NCBI GenBank assembly: GCA_003505715.1
Contig: DNXU01000028.1
Location: 1-24,227, forward strand
Length of the DNA: 24,227 nucleotides
From: Cyanobacteria bacterium UBA8803
GTDB lineage: Bacteria > Cyanobacteriota > Cyanobacteriia > Cyanobacteriales > Coleofasciculaceae
Direction of reading: 5' to 3'
Position 1 is the stretch's first letter. Each line of letters begins with the position of its first letter. A program made the position numbers and the translations under genes. The notes beneath the pieces were generated by a model that was not told the DNA's origin, did no database searches, and saw nothing but the letters and a program-made list of their open reading frames with translations. This document shows, one piece after another, positions 1 through 9,393 of the stretch.

Positions 1-501
1 CCCCTCGCGATTCAGGTGGGAATTGAGGTTCTTTGGAATCAGATTGTCTATCCTTTAGGAGCAGGGCTAGCGCTAGTAGGACTCCCCGATTTTTGGTCGT
101 CTGAGTTCGATCCGGCTCCTGTGATGAATCAGCTAGATGCTGAAATTCCCCGCATTGTCTTATCCCACAATCCAGATAGTGCAGAGCTATTGCAACGCTG
201 GCGAGTTGATTTGCAACTCTCAGGTCATACTCATGGGGGTCAAATCGTGCTGCCGGGGCGCGGTTCTGTACCGACTTGGATCTATGAATCCCGTCATAAA
301 ATTCCTGAATTTCTATGGCCTTGGATACCCTTTTTGAAGGGCAAATGGCCTAAAGTTGTCAAGCATTGGGAATGGGCACAGGGATTGCATCAGGTGGGAG
401 CTAACAAGCTCTATGTCAATCGGGGTCTGGGTACTTTTCCGCCTGGGCGCTTGTTTTGCCCTCCGGAAGTTACAGCAATTACCCTACAACCTGGATTGTA
501 A
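1..501 (+). CDS. Metallophosphoesterase, C-terminal part (partial)
   Basis: This is the 3' end of a calcineurin-like metallophosphoesterase gene. The reading frame is open from base 1, so the true start lies outside the window and the GTG at 16 is probably internal. Two motifs of the family are visible: an S-H-N-P-D block at about 163-177, and GHTHGGQIVLP from 223, the C-terminal metal-binding G-H-T-H signature. The N-terminal DxH, GDxxD and GNHE metal ligands are not in the window. Such enzymes hydrolyse phosphomono- or diesters at a dinuclear metal centre. The GHTHGGQ form with a long C-terminal tail resembles YkuE-like, often membrane-associated, members. The gene converges on the response regulator at 538-1242 with a 36-nt gap. 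The superfamily is secure; the substrate is unknown. Confidence 0.85.
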   Translation, partial: PLAIQVGIEVLWNQIVYPLGAGLALVGLPDFWSSEFDPAPVMNQLDAEIPRIVLSHNPDSAELLQRWRVDLQLSGHTHGGQIVLPGRGSVPTWIYESRHKIPEFLWPWIPFLKGKWPKVVKHWEWAQGLHQVGANKLYVNRGLGTFPPGRLFCPPEVTAITLQPGL

Positions 502-537
502 TGAGAGACTTGGTAAACAATGGGGCGCTCTCTATAG

Positions 538-1242
538 TTAATCTGTTAAAAGACCTGGAGGAATGAGTTCTTTTTGAATGGCTAAGACAGCGGCTTGAGT
601 GCGATCGCGCACCTCCAGTTTCTTCAAGATGGAATGGACATGAACTCGGACAGTACCAGGAGCAATGTAGAGAATATCTGCAATCTCCTGATTGCTCCGT
701 CCGGCTGCAATCATTGCCAAGATTTCCTGTTCGCGCCTCGTGAGCGGATTTACTGGTAATTCTTGAGCCTCTGATGGGGTAGAAGCAGGTTGTGCACCCT
801 GTACAAAAGTAGATTGAATCTCCTTGGTAGCTGCTTCGTCCCACCAGGAAGCTCCAGCTGCCACAGAACGCAGTGCTAGGATGAGAAGTTCTGCTCTAAT
901 TCCCTTGAGGCAGTAGCCTTTGACACCGATTTCAATTAACTTAGCAATCAGAGGTTTTTGGAAACGAGAGGTTAAAGCTAGGATGGGTAGCTCTGGACGT
1001 TGCTCCTTAAGTTGTTCGCAAGTCTCAATGCCACCAATTCCCGGCAGTCCGACATCAAGTAGGACAATATCGAACGAGCGTTGATTCGTCAATTCTATTG
1101 CTGTCTCACCATCTTCAGCCTCAGCAACAACTTCAAATCCAGGTTCCTGTTGCAACCGCATAGACAGACCGAGGCGAAACAATTCGTCATCTTCAACCAG
1201 CAAAATCTGTAGTGCCTTCAAGGTCATTTTTAGTTGACACAA
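538..1242 (-). CDS. NarL/LuxR-type response regulator
   Basis: Two-domain DNA-binding response regulator. The N-terminal receiver has the acidic pair in LLVEDDE and the phospho-acceptor Asp in IVLLDVGLPG (D63 from the first start, D58 from the second). The C-terminal LuxR-type helix-turn-helix carries LTRREQEILAMIAAG, then NQEIADIL and GTVRVHVHSILKKL, the usual GerE-fold pattern. The longest frame begins at a TTG at 1242. An ATG at 1227 gives 229 residues and is equally or more likely, and neither has a clear Shine-Dalgarno sequence. It lies 103 nt downstream of the giant kinase gene on the same strand, so phosphorylation by that kinase is a reasonable inference. The gap holds an inverted repeat that could separate the two transcripts. 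Target promoters are unknown. Confidence 0.93.
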   Translation of the reverse strand: MCQLKMTLKALQILLVEDDELFRLGLSMRLQQEPGFEVVAEAEDGETAIELTNQRSFDIVLLDVGLPGIGGIETCEQLKEQRPELPILALTSRFQKPLIAKLIEIGVKGYCLKGIRAELLILALRSVAAGASWWDEAATKEIQSTFVQGAQPASTPSEAQELPVNPLTRREQEILAMIAAGRSNQEIADILYIAPGTVRVHVHSILKKLEVRDRTQAAVLAIQKELIPPGLLTD

Positions 1243-1279
1243 GCTGCTTTAGCAGGGTATAAGCGTATCTGAGTTACAG

Positions 1280-1327
1280 ACTAGAGAGAATGTCACACAA
1301 GAGTGCCACAACATTCATCCTCTCTAG
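1280..1327. repeat. Imperfect inverted repeat between kinase and regulator genes
   Basis: CTAGAGAG at 1281-1288 is the reverse complement of CTCTCTAG at 1320-1327. Just inside, AATGT (1289-1293) pairs with ACATT (1311-1315), leaving a 4-nt bulge. It fills much of the spacer between the kinase stop and the regulator start. There is no T tract on either strand, so it is not a canonical intrinsic terminator. It could be an mRNA processing or attenuation hairpin, or an operator. Confidence 0.45.
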
Positions 1328-1345
1328 GGATGAGCTAGCGCTGAT

Positions 1346-4300
1346 TTAATCGAGTTTAAAATAAAAGGTCGCTCCTTCCTGGAGTTGGCTTACGGCCCAA
1401 ATTGTGCCGCCATGGCGGTGGATGATGCGCTGCACGATCGCTAACCCAATCCCCGTCCCTGCAAAGGCACTCTCGGAGTGCAACCGCTGAAAGGGTGCAA
1501 AGAGTTGATCGGCGTATGCCATATCGAAGCCAACTCCATTATCTCTGACAAAAACTGTGCCGTCCTCTAAGGTGCCAACCGTAATTTTGGCTGGGTGGCG
1601 ATCGCGACTAAACTTAACGGCGTTATCTATTAGATTACTAAAGACTTGCTGGAGTAACGTGGCATCCCCCATCACCGTCGGCAAGTCCCCTACCTCAAAC
1701 TCGATCGAGTGTTCGGTATCGTCTAGTATTTGAGACTTGACTAAGGCGATCGCATTTTGAACCAATATTTGCAGGTCAACAGGCTGCTTATTCAACTGCC
1801 GTCGCCCTAGGCGTGATAGGCTGAGCAAGCCGTCAATTAATTGCGCCATTTTTTGAGCGCTATCTTGGATCACTTGTAAGTAATGAGTCGCTTTCGGATC
1901 GACGAGTGCGCCACTACGGGACAGCTGTTGCTCTAGAGCATGGACGAAGCCATTGATATGGCGCAACGGCGATCGCAGATCGTGGGACACTGAATAGGAA
2001 AACGAGTCAAGTTCTCGGTTGGCTGCCTCTAATTGGGCAGTACGTTGGGATAACGCCTGCTGGGTTTTAATCAACTCCGTGAGATCGCGAGCAGTGCCGA
2101 GTACAGCATAAACTTCACCATTGGGTTTCCTCAAGGGGACTTTGATCGTGTCACAGTGGTGAATTCCATCCATTAATACCACAGTTTCTTGGATATGGTG
2201 CGTTTCTCCTGATGCAAACACTTGCAGGTTTTGCTTAGCATAGTTATCAGCATCAGCAGGTGGAAAGCACTCAAAGATGGTTTTTCCCTGCACTTGCTGT
2301 CGGCTTTCATAGCCAATGCACTCAGCAAAAACCTGGTTGCAAAAGATGATACGCATGTTTTGGCGATCGATCACAAAGATGTAGTCAGGCAGCGTATCAA
2401 ATAAGGTTTCTAATTCGGCAGTGCGTTGAGTTACCTGCGCTTCTAGCGTCTCGTTCAGTTGCTTAATTTCTGCTTCTATCCTTTTGTGTTCGGTGATATC
2501 CCGGCTGACACCCAGCACAAATTCGACCGTTCCATCCATGGCATATTCAGGAACGAGGTGACCCTGATAACTTCTAGTTCCTGTAGGAGTTGGAAAATCA
2601 AATTCAATTAACACGTCACAACCTGTAATAAAAACCTTTTGCAGGTTAGCGTGCCAGTCAAATACGAGTTTCTCTGACATGCCCAGCTCTTGATTAGTTT
2701 TACCGATGAAGGTAGAAGAGGGTATTCCCGTTGCTCGTTCCACGGCTGGATTGACATAAATATGACGCATTTGTCGGTCAAACCGGGCAATGATATCTGG
2801 AGAGTTTTCCACTAAGGCTTTAAATTCCTGCTCCCGTTGATAGAGTGCTGTCTCTGCTTGTTTGCGATCGCTAATTTCTGCCTCTAGCTTTCTGTTAGTC
2901 TCCAACAGTTCTGTATTTTTCACCTTAAGTTCTTGCGAATAGGTTTGTAAGTTGGTGTAGAGCTGGGCATTTTCGATGGATATGGCAGCTTGAGTGGTTA
3001 AAACCTTTAATACTTCTAATCGTTCTGGAGTAAATGCTCCTGCAATTAAGTTATTTTCTAGGTAAAGGATTCCCGTAAGTTTCGTTTGATAGAGGATAGG
3101 TGAACATAAAATAGATTTAGCTTGTTTTCTCTTGATGTAGGGATCATTCGCGAAAATTATCTCGCGAGCTGCATTATCTAAAACTACATCTTTTTGGGTT
3201 CTATTTACATAGTTAATCAGACTGATTGGAATATCAAAATAGGCATGAATGGGGGTAAAGGGCAGTACTGTTACAGACTTAACGGTTCCCACCGCTCCAA
3301 TCAAGAACTCACTATCTCTTTTAATCGCGAATATACCAGTTTCGGCTCCGGCATTTTCAATTAAAACCCTCATCAACTTTTCCAGTAACTTGTCCAAGAC
3401 GATTTCCTTTGATAGAGCCTGTGAGGCTTTAATCACCGTTGCCAAGTCGAGAACCTCTGCATCCTTCCCGGTTTTGGATCTGATTCCTACGACTTTTGCC
3501 AAAACTGTCCTGTCAAGTAACTGGGGATACCGTTTTTCTAAATCGCTGATTTTGGCTTTGGCTCCCCAGCGACCATAGCTATAGTGAGCGTCAGCCATAT
3601 AATCTCTGGCAATCTTGTCTCGTTTCAGAGATAAATAAAACTCCGCTGCTAGCTCATTCCCTAGCGCTTCTTCCTGAAGATACCCCTGAAGCCTCGCCCC
3701 AGTAATCGCTCGGTCATAATACTCCATGGCCTTAACAATTTTTCCTAATACTCTGGCTTTTTCGGCCTCGATTAGCTCGTACTTGTGTTGAAAGTTGCTC
3801 GGAGCAAAAGCTGCCCATTTCTTGATTTGCTTTTGATAGAAGGCAACTTGTTTTAGGTGCCTTTTTTGCTCGCCTTTTGAAGACTTAGGATACAGAGCGA
3901 GGAGAGCCAGGGCATAGTAGAAGTTATGTTGAATGATAAAAAGCGTTCCACTCAAAGTCTGTTGATATTTTGCAGTTAACTGAGCCTGTGCCACAGAGCG
4001 ATCGCTATCTTTAAACAAATAAAAGAGTATGGATTTCGCTAAATAGGCCAGAGCCATGCCCGATTGATTATTAGTATCTCTGAAAAGCTTCAGGCGTTCG
4101 GCTTCATCAAAAGCTTCGCCCGCTAAAAGGACTGGATCGGCAGATTGACCTAGTAAGTTTAACACAAATTGGTGCCATATCTTAGCAAAATCTCCAATAA
4201 CTTCCTGTTTATATTTGAGGATTATATCAAGATACTGATCCTGACTTTTTGCTACAGATTCTAGAGAGTCACCAATCCAAATGCGGTTGTTAGAGTACCC

Positions 4301-7300
4301 CACAACTGAATATAATGCGTATTCTACATCTCCAGTTTCCAGTCCGCTTTGGAATGCTGCAAGTAAAGATTCTATAGTTTCCTTGGAATGCTCTTTCCAG
4401 TGCCGAATAAAGGTGTTAAATAAGAAACTGACTTTAGCTTTGAGTTCTCTGGCATCAAATTGCTCTAATAGCCTTACAGCCAGTAGACCAAATTTATAGC
4501 CACCATCGATATCTCCTAGCATCACGCACAGGAGCATCCCGTACATGCAGTATCCGTAAGCAGACAGGGAGGAGTTACCATATTGGATGGAGAGGTTGAC
4601 TATTTGAAAGACAACCAGCGGGTAAAGGGTGGGATTAGCATTGGCAGCAGCAGGCCCGATCGCTATTAAGATGCGCATGGCAGCAAGACGATACGGGTCG
4701 GTCATTTTGGGTAGGTCAGCTAAAGCTGCAATTCCCCTGTTTCCCACGGTTAATTTGGTACGGATTAACTCCCGTAAAATATCAATTTGGCTGGGTCTTG
4801 CAGGTAAGGATACTCCCAGCATCTTTAAAACTTGCCGACCTGTATCTATGGCTGATTGCGTTTGGTTCTGAGAATAAAAGAAGGGAATCTTTAGTTCATA
4901 GGCTTTAACTCGATCGAGTAAAGTTTTAGCCTGCGCTAAAATAATTTGAGATAAATGAGCGGCTCGGTCAAAATTGGTATTTAAGTATTCTAATTCTAGT
5001 GCTTCAATATGGAGGTTAAGGGTCAAATCATAGTGAGTGTTCCAGCTAGCTTCTGAAAGCAGTCCTAACCCCACTGTCAAATACTTGAGAGCGGGTTCAT
5101 AAGCAGTTGATGACTTGGCTTTTCGAGCCGCGATTAGATTGAGAGCAGCCAGTTCATCTTTTTCAGGTTGCTCGGCAATGAGATCGACTCCGCTATTAAG
5201 TTGATTGACCAGATCGAATATCTTTTCATTCAGCTCAAAAGGATGAATATTTTTTAACAGCAGCCGCCCAATTTTCAGATGCGTTGCTTTTTTAGCCATT
5301 TCTGGGATTAGAGAATAAGCGGCTTGTTGCACCCGGTCGTGCAGGAACTTATAAGCACAGGAATCAGGATCTACAAGACTTTGTACGGGTGGGTTATCTA
5401 AAGAGTAGGTAGTTTCTTGGACTTCGGGGTTCTGTAATTTGAAAAACTTGTAAATCTCGCTGAGGGGGATAACTAATCCTTCCGTCAAGGCTGCCCACAA
5501 ATCTGTAGCTGTTTCTATTGGTGATTTTTCGCAAACTATCGACAGCATTTTTAAATCGAATTGATAGCCAAGGCAAGCCGCTATTTTTAATAATTCTTGG
5601 GTCTGACTGGGTAGCTTGCGCAGCTGATGCGCCATAAATTCGACCACATTATCAGAAATCGCCAAGGCTTTGACTCGAGCAATATCGCATTGCCAATATC
5701 CCTCCTCAGCTTTATACTCCAATAGTTCCTCTTCGTACAAAGATTTCAAAAATTGAGTGGCAAAGAAAGGATTGCCTTTAGTTTTATGAAACACCTGTTG
5801 AGAAAGGGGTTCTGCTCGTTGCTCAGAACAGCTCAGGCTATCAGCCACTAAGCGGTTCAAGTTGGTTAAATTAATTGGCTGTAAAACAATCTGGTTGACA
5901 AGTTCGCCTCTGCGCTCTTGCTGATTGCCAGCCAAATTATTAATTTTGTCTAATGTCAGCATCAAAGGATGCACTGCACTAACTTCGTTATCCCGATAGG
6001 CTCCAATCAGCAAGAGATATTGGCTTTTAGGATCTGTTATCAGCAACTGAATTAAATTGAGAGAGGCTGAATCAGCCCATTGTAAGTCATCCAGGAATAA
6101 AACCAGAGGTTTCTCTTGGCTAGTAAATACGTGAACGAACTGCTTGAAGACGAGATTAAATCGATTTTGGGCTTCGATAGGTAGTACTTCGGGAACAGAA
6201 GGTTGCGGCCCGATAATTAATTCTAGGTCTGGAATAATATCAACGATGACCTGACCATTAGCACCAAGCGCTTGCAAAAGTTCCGTTCGCCAAATCTCGA
6301 TCTGCTTCTGACTCTCGGTTAAAATTTGCTGGATCAGTTCGTGAAAAGCCTGAATCAGAGGAGCATAAGGAATGGTGCGCTTGAATTGCTCGAATTTGCC
6401 AGCAATAAAGTATCCTTGATGTTGCGCGATGGGCTTGTGGATCTCGTGGACTAAGAACGATTTACCAATGCCCGAGTAACCGCTAATTAGCATCAACTCA
6501 GTTGTGCCCTGAGTAACCCGTTCAAAGGCAGCCATCAGTAGGGCAGTTTCTGCCTCTCGACCGTAGAGTTTTTGCGGGATTTGAAATTGACCGGAGAAAT
6601 CCTGCTGACCGAGGGAAAAGTTGTCAATGTAACCTGTTGCCTGCCACATCAGCAGACAAGTTTCTAAATCTGCCTTCAATCCTAGAGCGCTTTGGTATCG
6701 CTCTTCAGCTGTTTTGGCTAATAACTTCATCACAATAGCTGAAACAGCTAAAGGCAAGTCTGGATTAAGTTCGTGGGGAGGTACTGATTGTTTGGCAATA
6801 TGACAGTGTACCAATTCCATCGGATCTTTAGCTGGAAAGGGTAATTGGCCTGTCAAAAGTTGATACAAGGTAACGCCTAAAGCATAAAAGTCACTGCGGT
6901 AGTCAATTACCCGGTTCATTCGCCCGGTTTGCTCCGGTGACATATACTCTAGAGTTCCTGCTAATAAACCAGGTTGACTTACACTCTGGTATTCCCGATC
7001 CAGAAGAGAGGCAATACTGAGATTGGCGATTTGTACCTCGCCCGTTTTGGGGATAACGATTATATTGTGGGGGTTAATGTCCTTATGAATAACCTTATTT
7101 TTATGCAGCCTTGCCAGAATCGCTGCCAGTTGAATGGCAAGGGATAAAACCTCCGCTAAGGGAAGGATTCTCAACTCGATCGAACTGGCTAAGAATTCTC
7201 CACCTAAATCCTCAAATATCAGCGCAATCTGATGATTGTAACTAACTAAGGCTAGGGGTTTTAATATTCCATCAACGTTGAGACTTTTGGCAATGTCGTA

Positions 7301-7462
7301 TTCCTGTCTCAGGGAGGCCACCTCTTTTAAGCTTGGCCGCTCGCTGAGCAAGGTTTTAATAATAACAGGCTGACCATCCAGTTCTCTATACCCGCGAAAA
7401 ATAGCGGTATGTAACCCTTCTTGAACTTTCTCAGTAATTTGATAACCGGGAATACTCGTCAT
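1346..7462 (-). CDS. Giant hybrid Ser/Thr kinase-AAA ATPase-GAF-PAS-PAS-histidine kinase
   Basis: A 2038-residue sensor kinase of the dual Ser/Thr-His type known in filamentous cyanobacteria. Domains in order: protein-kinase-like domain at about 6-270 (VIIK, K36; HKDINPHN with D128), with DFG replaced by N-L-S; AAA/NTPase module at about 300-560 (Walker A GYSGIGKS with K334; Walker B LVLFLDDLQWAD near 453-463); long helical TPR-like region at about 600-1300; GAF at about 1340-1500; a charged, coiled-coil-like linker; PAS near 1543-1665 and PAS near 1681-1805; HisKA with SHDLRSP (H1827); HATPase_c with DNAVKFS, DNGVGFD and GTGIGLAIV. No transmembrane segment is evident, so it is probably cytoplasmic. 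The ATG at 7462 follows a strong GGGGGAGG Shine-Dalgarno. It is followed by the response regulator and preceded by a REC-histidine kinase, all on one strand. The ligand and true partners are unknown. Confidence 0.95.
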   Translation of the reverse strand: MTSIPGYQITEKVQEGLHTAIFRGYRELDGQPVIIKTLLSERPSLKEVASLRQEYDIAKSLNVDGILKPLALVSYNHQIALIFEDLGGEFLASSIELRILPLAEVLSLAIQLAAILARLHKNKVIHKDINPHNIIVIPKTGEVQIANLSIASLLDREYQSVSQPGLLAGTLEYMSPEQTGRMNRVIDYRSDFYALGVTLYQLLTGQLPFPAKDPMELVHCHIAKQSVPPHELNPDLPLAVSAIVMKLLAKTAEERYQSALGLKADLETCLLMWQATGYIDNFSLGQQDFSGQFQIPQKLYGREAETALLMAAFERVTQGTTELMLISGYSGIGKSFLVHEIHKPIAQHQGYFIAGKFEQFKRTIPYAPLIQAFHELIQQILTESQKQIEIWRTELLQALGANGQVIVDIIPDLELIIGPQPSVPEVLPIEAQNRFNLVFKQFVHVFTSQEKPLVLFLDDLQWADSASLNLIQLLITDPKSQYLLLIGAYRDNEVSAVHPLMLTLDKINNLAGNQQERRGELVNQIVLQPINLTNLNRLVADSLSCSEQRAEPLSQQVFHKTKGNPFFATQFLKSLYEEELLEYKAEEGYWQCDIARVKALAISDNVVEFMAHQLRKLPSQTQELLKIAACLGYQFDLKMLSIVCEKSPIETATDLWAALTEGLVIPLSEIYKFFKLQNPEVQETTYSLDNPPVQSLVDPDSCAYKFLHDRVQQAAYSLIPEMAKKATHLKIGRLLLKNIHPFELNEKIFDLVNQLNSGVDLIAEQPEKDELAALNLIAARKAKSSTAYEPALKYLTVGLGLLSEASWNTHYDLTLNLHIEALELEYLNTNFDRAAHLSQIILAQAKTLLDRVKAYELKIPFFYSQNQTQSAIDTGRQVLKMLGVSLPARPSQIDILRELIRTKLTVGNRGIAALADLPKMTDPYRLAAMRILIAIGPAAANANPTLYPLVVFQIVNLSIQYGNSSLSAYGYCMYGMLLCVMLGDIDGGYKFGLLAVRLLEQFDARELKAKVSFLFNTFIRHWKEHSKETIESLLAAFQSGLETGDVEYALYSVVGYSNNRIWIGDSLESVAKSQDQYLDIILKYKQEVIGDFAKIWHQFVLNLLGQSADPVLLAGEAFDEAERLKLFRDTNNQSGMALAYLAKSILFYLFKDSDRSVAQAQLTAKYQQTLSGTLFIIQHNFYYALALLALYPKSSKGEQKRHLKQVAFYQKQIKKWAAFAPSNFQHKYELIEAEKARVLGKIVKAMEYYDRAITGARLQGYLQEEALGNELAAEFYLSLKRDKIARDYMADAHYSYGRWGAKAKISDLEKRYPQLLDRTVLAKVVGIRSKTGKDAEVLDLATVIKASQALSKEIVLDKLLEKLMRVLIENAGAETGIFAIKRDSEFLIGAVGTVKSVTVLPFTPIHAYFDIPISLINYVNRTQKDVVLDNAAREIIFANDPYIKRKQAKSILCSPILYQTKLTGILYLENNLIAGAFTPERLEVLKVLTTQAAISIENAQLYTNLQTYSQELKVKNTELLETNRKLEAEISDRKQAETALYQREQEFKALVENSPDIIARFDRQMRHIYVNPAVERATGIPSSTFIGKTNQELGMSEKLVFDWHANLQKVFITGCDVLIEFDFPTPTGTRSYQGHLVPEYAMDGTVEFVLGVSRDITEHKRIEAEIKQLNETLEAQVTQRTAELETLFDTLPDYIFVIDRQNMRIIFCNQVFAECIGYESRQQVQGKTIFECFPPADADNYAKQNLQVFASGETHHIQETVVLMDGIHHCDTIKVPLRKPNGEVYAVLGTARDLTELIKTQQALSQRTAQLEAANRELDSFSYSVSHDLRSPLRHINGFVHALEQQLSRSGALVDPKATHYLQVIQDSAQKMAQLIDGLLSLSRLGRRQLNKQPVDLQILVQNAIALVKSQILDDTEHSIEFEVGDLPTVMGDATLLQQVFSNLIDNAVKFSRDRHPAKITVGTLEDGTVFVRDNGVGFDMAYADQLFAPFQRLHSESAFAGTGIGLAIVQRIIHRHGGTIWAVSQLQEGATFYFKLD

Positions 7463-7648
7463 TATTTTTTCCTCCCCCTATTTAAAGGAAGAGAGATGAA
7501 TGATCCCTTTGCCACAGCATGTTCCCTTCAGGGGACTGTTTCTTTCCTCTGGTTTTCATCTCTTATAGCAGTTTGCAACTCTGCGGAGATACACAAAATC
7601 ATGTCTCATCCCCTCTCCTTTAATACAAAACTAACAACTGTCACCCTC

Positions 7649-7669
7649 TCATCCCTCATCCCTCATCCT
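7649..7669. repeat. Tandem heptamer repeat (TCATCCC)n at the 3' end of the histidine kinase gene
   Basis: Three consecutive units, TCATCCC, TCATCCC and TCATCCT, flanked by degenerate copies such as TCACCCT at 7641. Read on the minus strand this is (GGATGAG)n. The first TCA of the last unit (7663-7665) is the TGA stop of the adjacent kinase gene. It is the same motif as the array after chlL at 10811-10838, and matches the class of short tandemly repeated heptamers known in filamentous cyanobacteria. Confidence 0.8.
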
Positions 7670-9393
7670 TCCTGAGGAATGGTAAAGTAGAACGTCGCCC
7701 CATGCCCTAGTTGCGATTCCATCCAAATCCTACCGCCGTGATGTTCGACAATCTTTTTACAAATCGCTAAGCCAATACCAGTGCCGGGATACTCTTCCCT
7801 CGTGTGCAGGCGCTGAAAGATCATAAAAATGCGCTCGGCATACTGTGGTTCAATCCCAATACCATTATCGCGCACCGAGAACAGCCACTTGTCCTCCTGG
7901 CGTTGAGCCTTAACCTCCACGAACGGTGGCTTATTACTGCGATACTTAATCCCATTGCCGATCAGGTTCTGAAACAGTTGTACTAGTTGCGTAGCATCAG
8001 CCATCACCGTTGGTAACTCGCCAAGGGTGATGGTTGCACCACTCTTTTGGATGGCGATCTTGAGATTAGCGATCGCTAGATCGCACGCTGCCTTACAATC
8101 AGTAGGCTGAAAGTTCTTGCTTGCTCTACCCAGGTACGAGTACCCCAGCAAATCCTGAATCAGGGTCTGCATCCGGGTTACCCCCTCCACAATATAGGTG
8201 ATGAATTTGTCAGCCTTAGCATCCAGTTGACCCCGGTAGCGTTTGGCGAGTAGTTGGGTGTAGCTGGCTACTATCCCCAAAGGTTCTTGTAAGTCATGGG
8301 ACGCCACATAGGCAAACTGTGCCAATTCGGCATTGGAACGAGCTAATTCTGAAGCCTGTTGCGCCAGCGCCACTTCCATACGCTGGCGTTCGGCAAGTTC
8401 AGTTTGGGCTTGCTGGTATAGTTGTACTTGATGGATCGCGATCGCGCAATGATCGGCAATGGCTCTCACCAGCGCCAATTCATCTGCCGTCCAGTTTCGT
8501 TGGCGATCGCACTGATGCAGACTAATTTCGCCGAGATAGGACTGTTGGTAGATCAAAGGCACGATCGTCAGGGATCTAATACCACAATCTCTAGCAGTTT
8601 CTTCAAGTTCGCCTCTGGGTTGGCAGTCAATGCGGTTCAGCACCACTGCCTCATCTCGATCTAGCCTCTGTTGGTAATATCCACAGAAGTGATAATGAAC
8701 TTCAATCAAACCCTGCCGTTCCCTAGTCCCTTGGCTGACATAGCAACTCCGAGTTTGATGGTGAAATTCAGGCCGACAGATCAGACCGTAACTCACTTGC
8801 AGTACATCCTGCAATTGATCTACGGTAGTTTGCAGCACTTCATCTAGTACCAAAGTACCGCGCATAGTTTGAACAATCCGGTTAATCATCGCTTCTCGCC
8901 ATGCAGCGGCACGAATTTGAGCAATTGCCGCTTCTTTTTGACGCCGTACCTCAAATTCCTGTAAAGCTCTAGCTAAAACCATCGGCAAGCGAAACAACCG
9001 TTCTTTGATCACATAATCAGTCATTCCCGCTTTAATACATTCAACCGCCGCCTCCTCTCCCAAAGCACCTGTCACCAGAATCAAGGGAATATCCTGTCCG
9101 GAGTGTTGCAATAACTTTAAAACTTCCAACCCATTTAGATCGGGCAGGCGATAATCAGACAACACGGCATCATAGTTGCGATAGTGCAAAAGTTCTTGGC
9201 AAGTCAGAGCCGTATCTGCCGTATCGTAGGTAAAGTTTATACCAGCTGCTTCCAAACTCACCACGATCAGTTCCACATCTGCCATCACATCATCCACGAT
9301 CAACAAATGGAGGATTGGCTGTGGAATCAGCTCTGGTCGAAATGTGACCTGAGATTCCTCTAACATTACATTCAAGGGCCCTAGTATAAGCAC
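7663..9393 (-). CDS. REC-GAF-histidine kinase (hybrid, N-terminal receiver)
   Basis: A 576-residue soluble signalling protein. Domains: a receiver at about 28-150 with LLIVDD and the acceptor Asp in DAVLSDYRLPD (D80 from the GTG start); a GAF-like domain at about 170-330; a short coiled coil; a HisKA dimerisation domain with FAYVASHDLQEPLG (H366); and HATPase_c with NLIGNGIKY, RDNGIGIEP and GTGIGLAICKKIVEHHGG. The H-box resembles phytochrome-type kinases. No chromophore-binding signature was recognised in the GAF region and no membrane segments are seen. The longest frame uses GTG at 9393; an ATG at 9366 (MLEESQ) is a plausible shorter start, and neither has an obvious ribosome-binding site. 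The receiver places it in the middle of a relay, receiving phosphate and passing a signal to its own kinase core. The stop codon lies in a heptamer repeat array. Confidence 0.94.
   Translation of the reverse strand: MLILGPLNVMLEESQVTFRPELIPQPILHLLIVDDVMADVELIVVSLEAAGINFTYDTADTALTCQELLHYRNYDAVLSDYRLPDLNGLEVLKLLQHSGQDIPLILVTGALGEEAAVECIKAGMTDYVIKERLFRLPMVLARALQEFEVRRQKEAAIAQIRAAAWREAMINRIVQTMRGTLVLDEVLQTTVDQLQDVLQVSYGLICRPEFHHQTRSCYVSQGTRERQGLIEVHYHFCGYYQQRLDRDEAVVLNRIDCQPRGELEETARDCGIRSLTIVPLIYQQSYLGEISLHQCDRQRNWTADELALVRAIADHCAIAIHQVQLYQQAQTELAERQRMEVALAQQASELARSNAELAQFAYVASHDLQEPLGIVASYTQLLAKRYRGQLDAKADKFITYIVEGVTRMQTLIQDLLGYSYLGRASKNFQPTDCKAACDLAIANLKIAIQKSGATITLGELPTVMADATQLVQLFQNLIGNGIKYRSNKPPFVEVKAQRQEDKWLFSVRDNGIGIEPQYAERIFMIFQRLHTREEYPGTGIGLAICKKIVEHHGGRIWMESQLGHGATFYFTIPQEG

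Noticed and set aside
7649..7669. CRISPR array at the heptamer repeats
   Set aside because: The units are 7 nt and contiguous with no spacers, and no cas genes are in the window.
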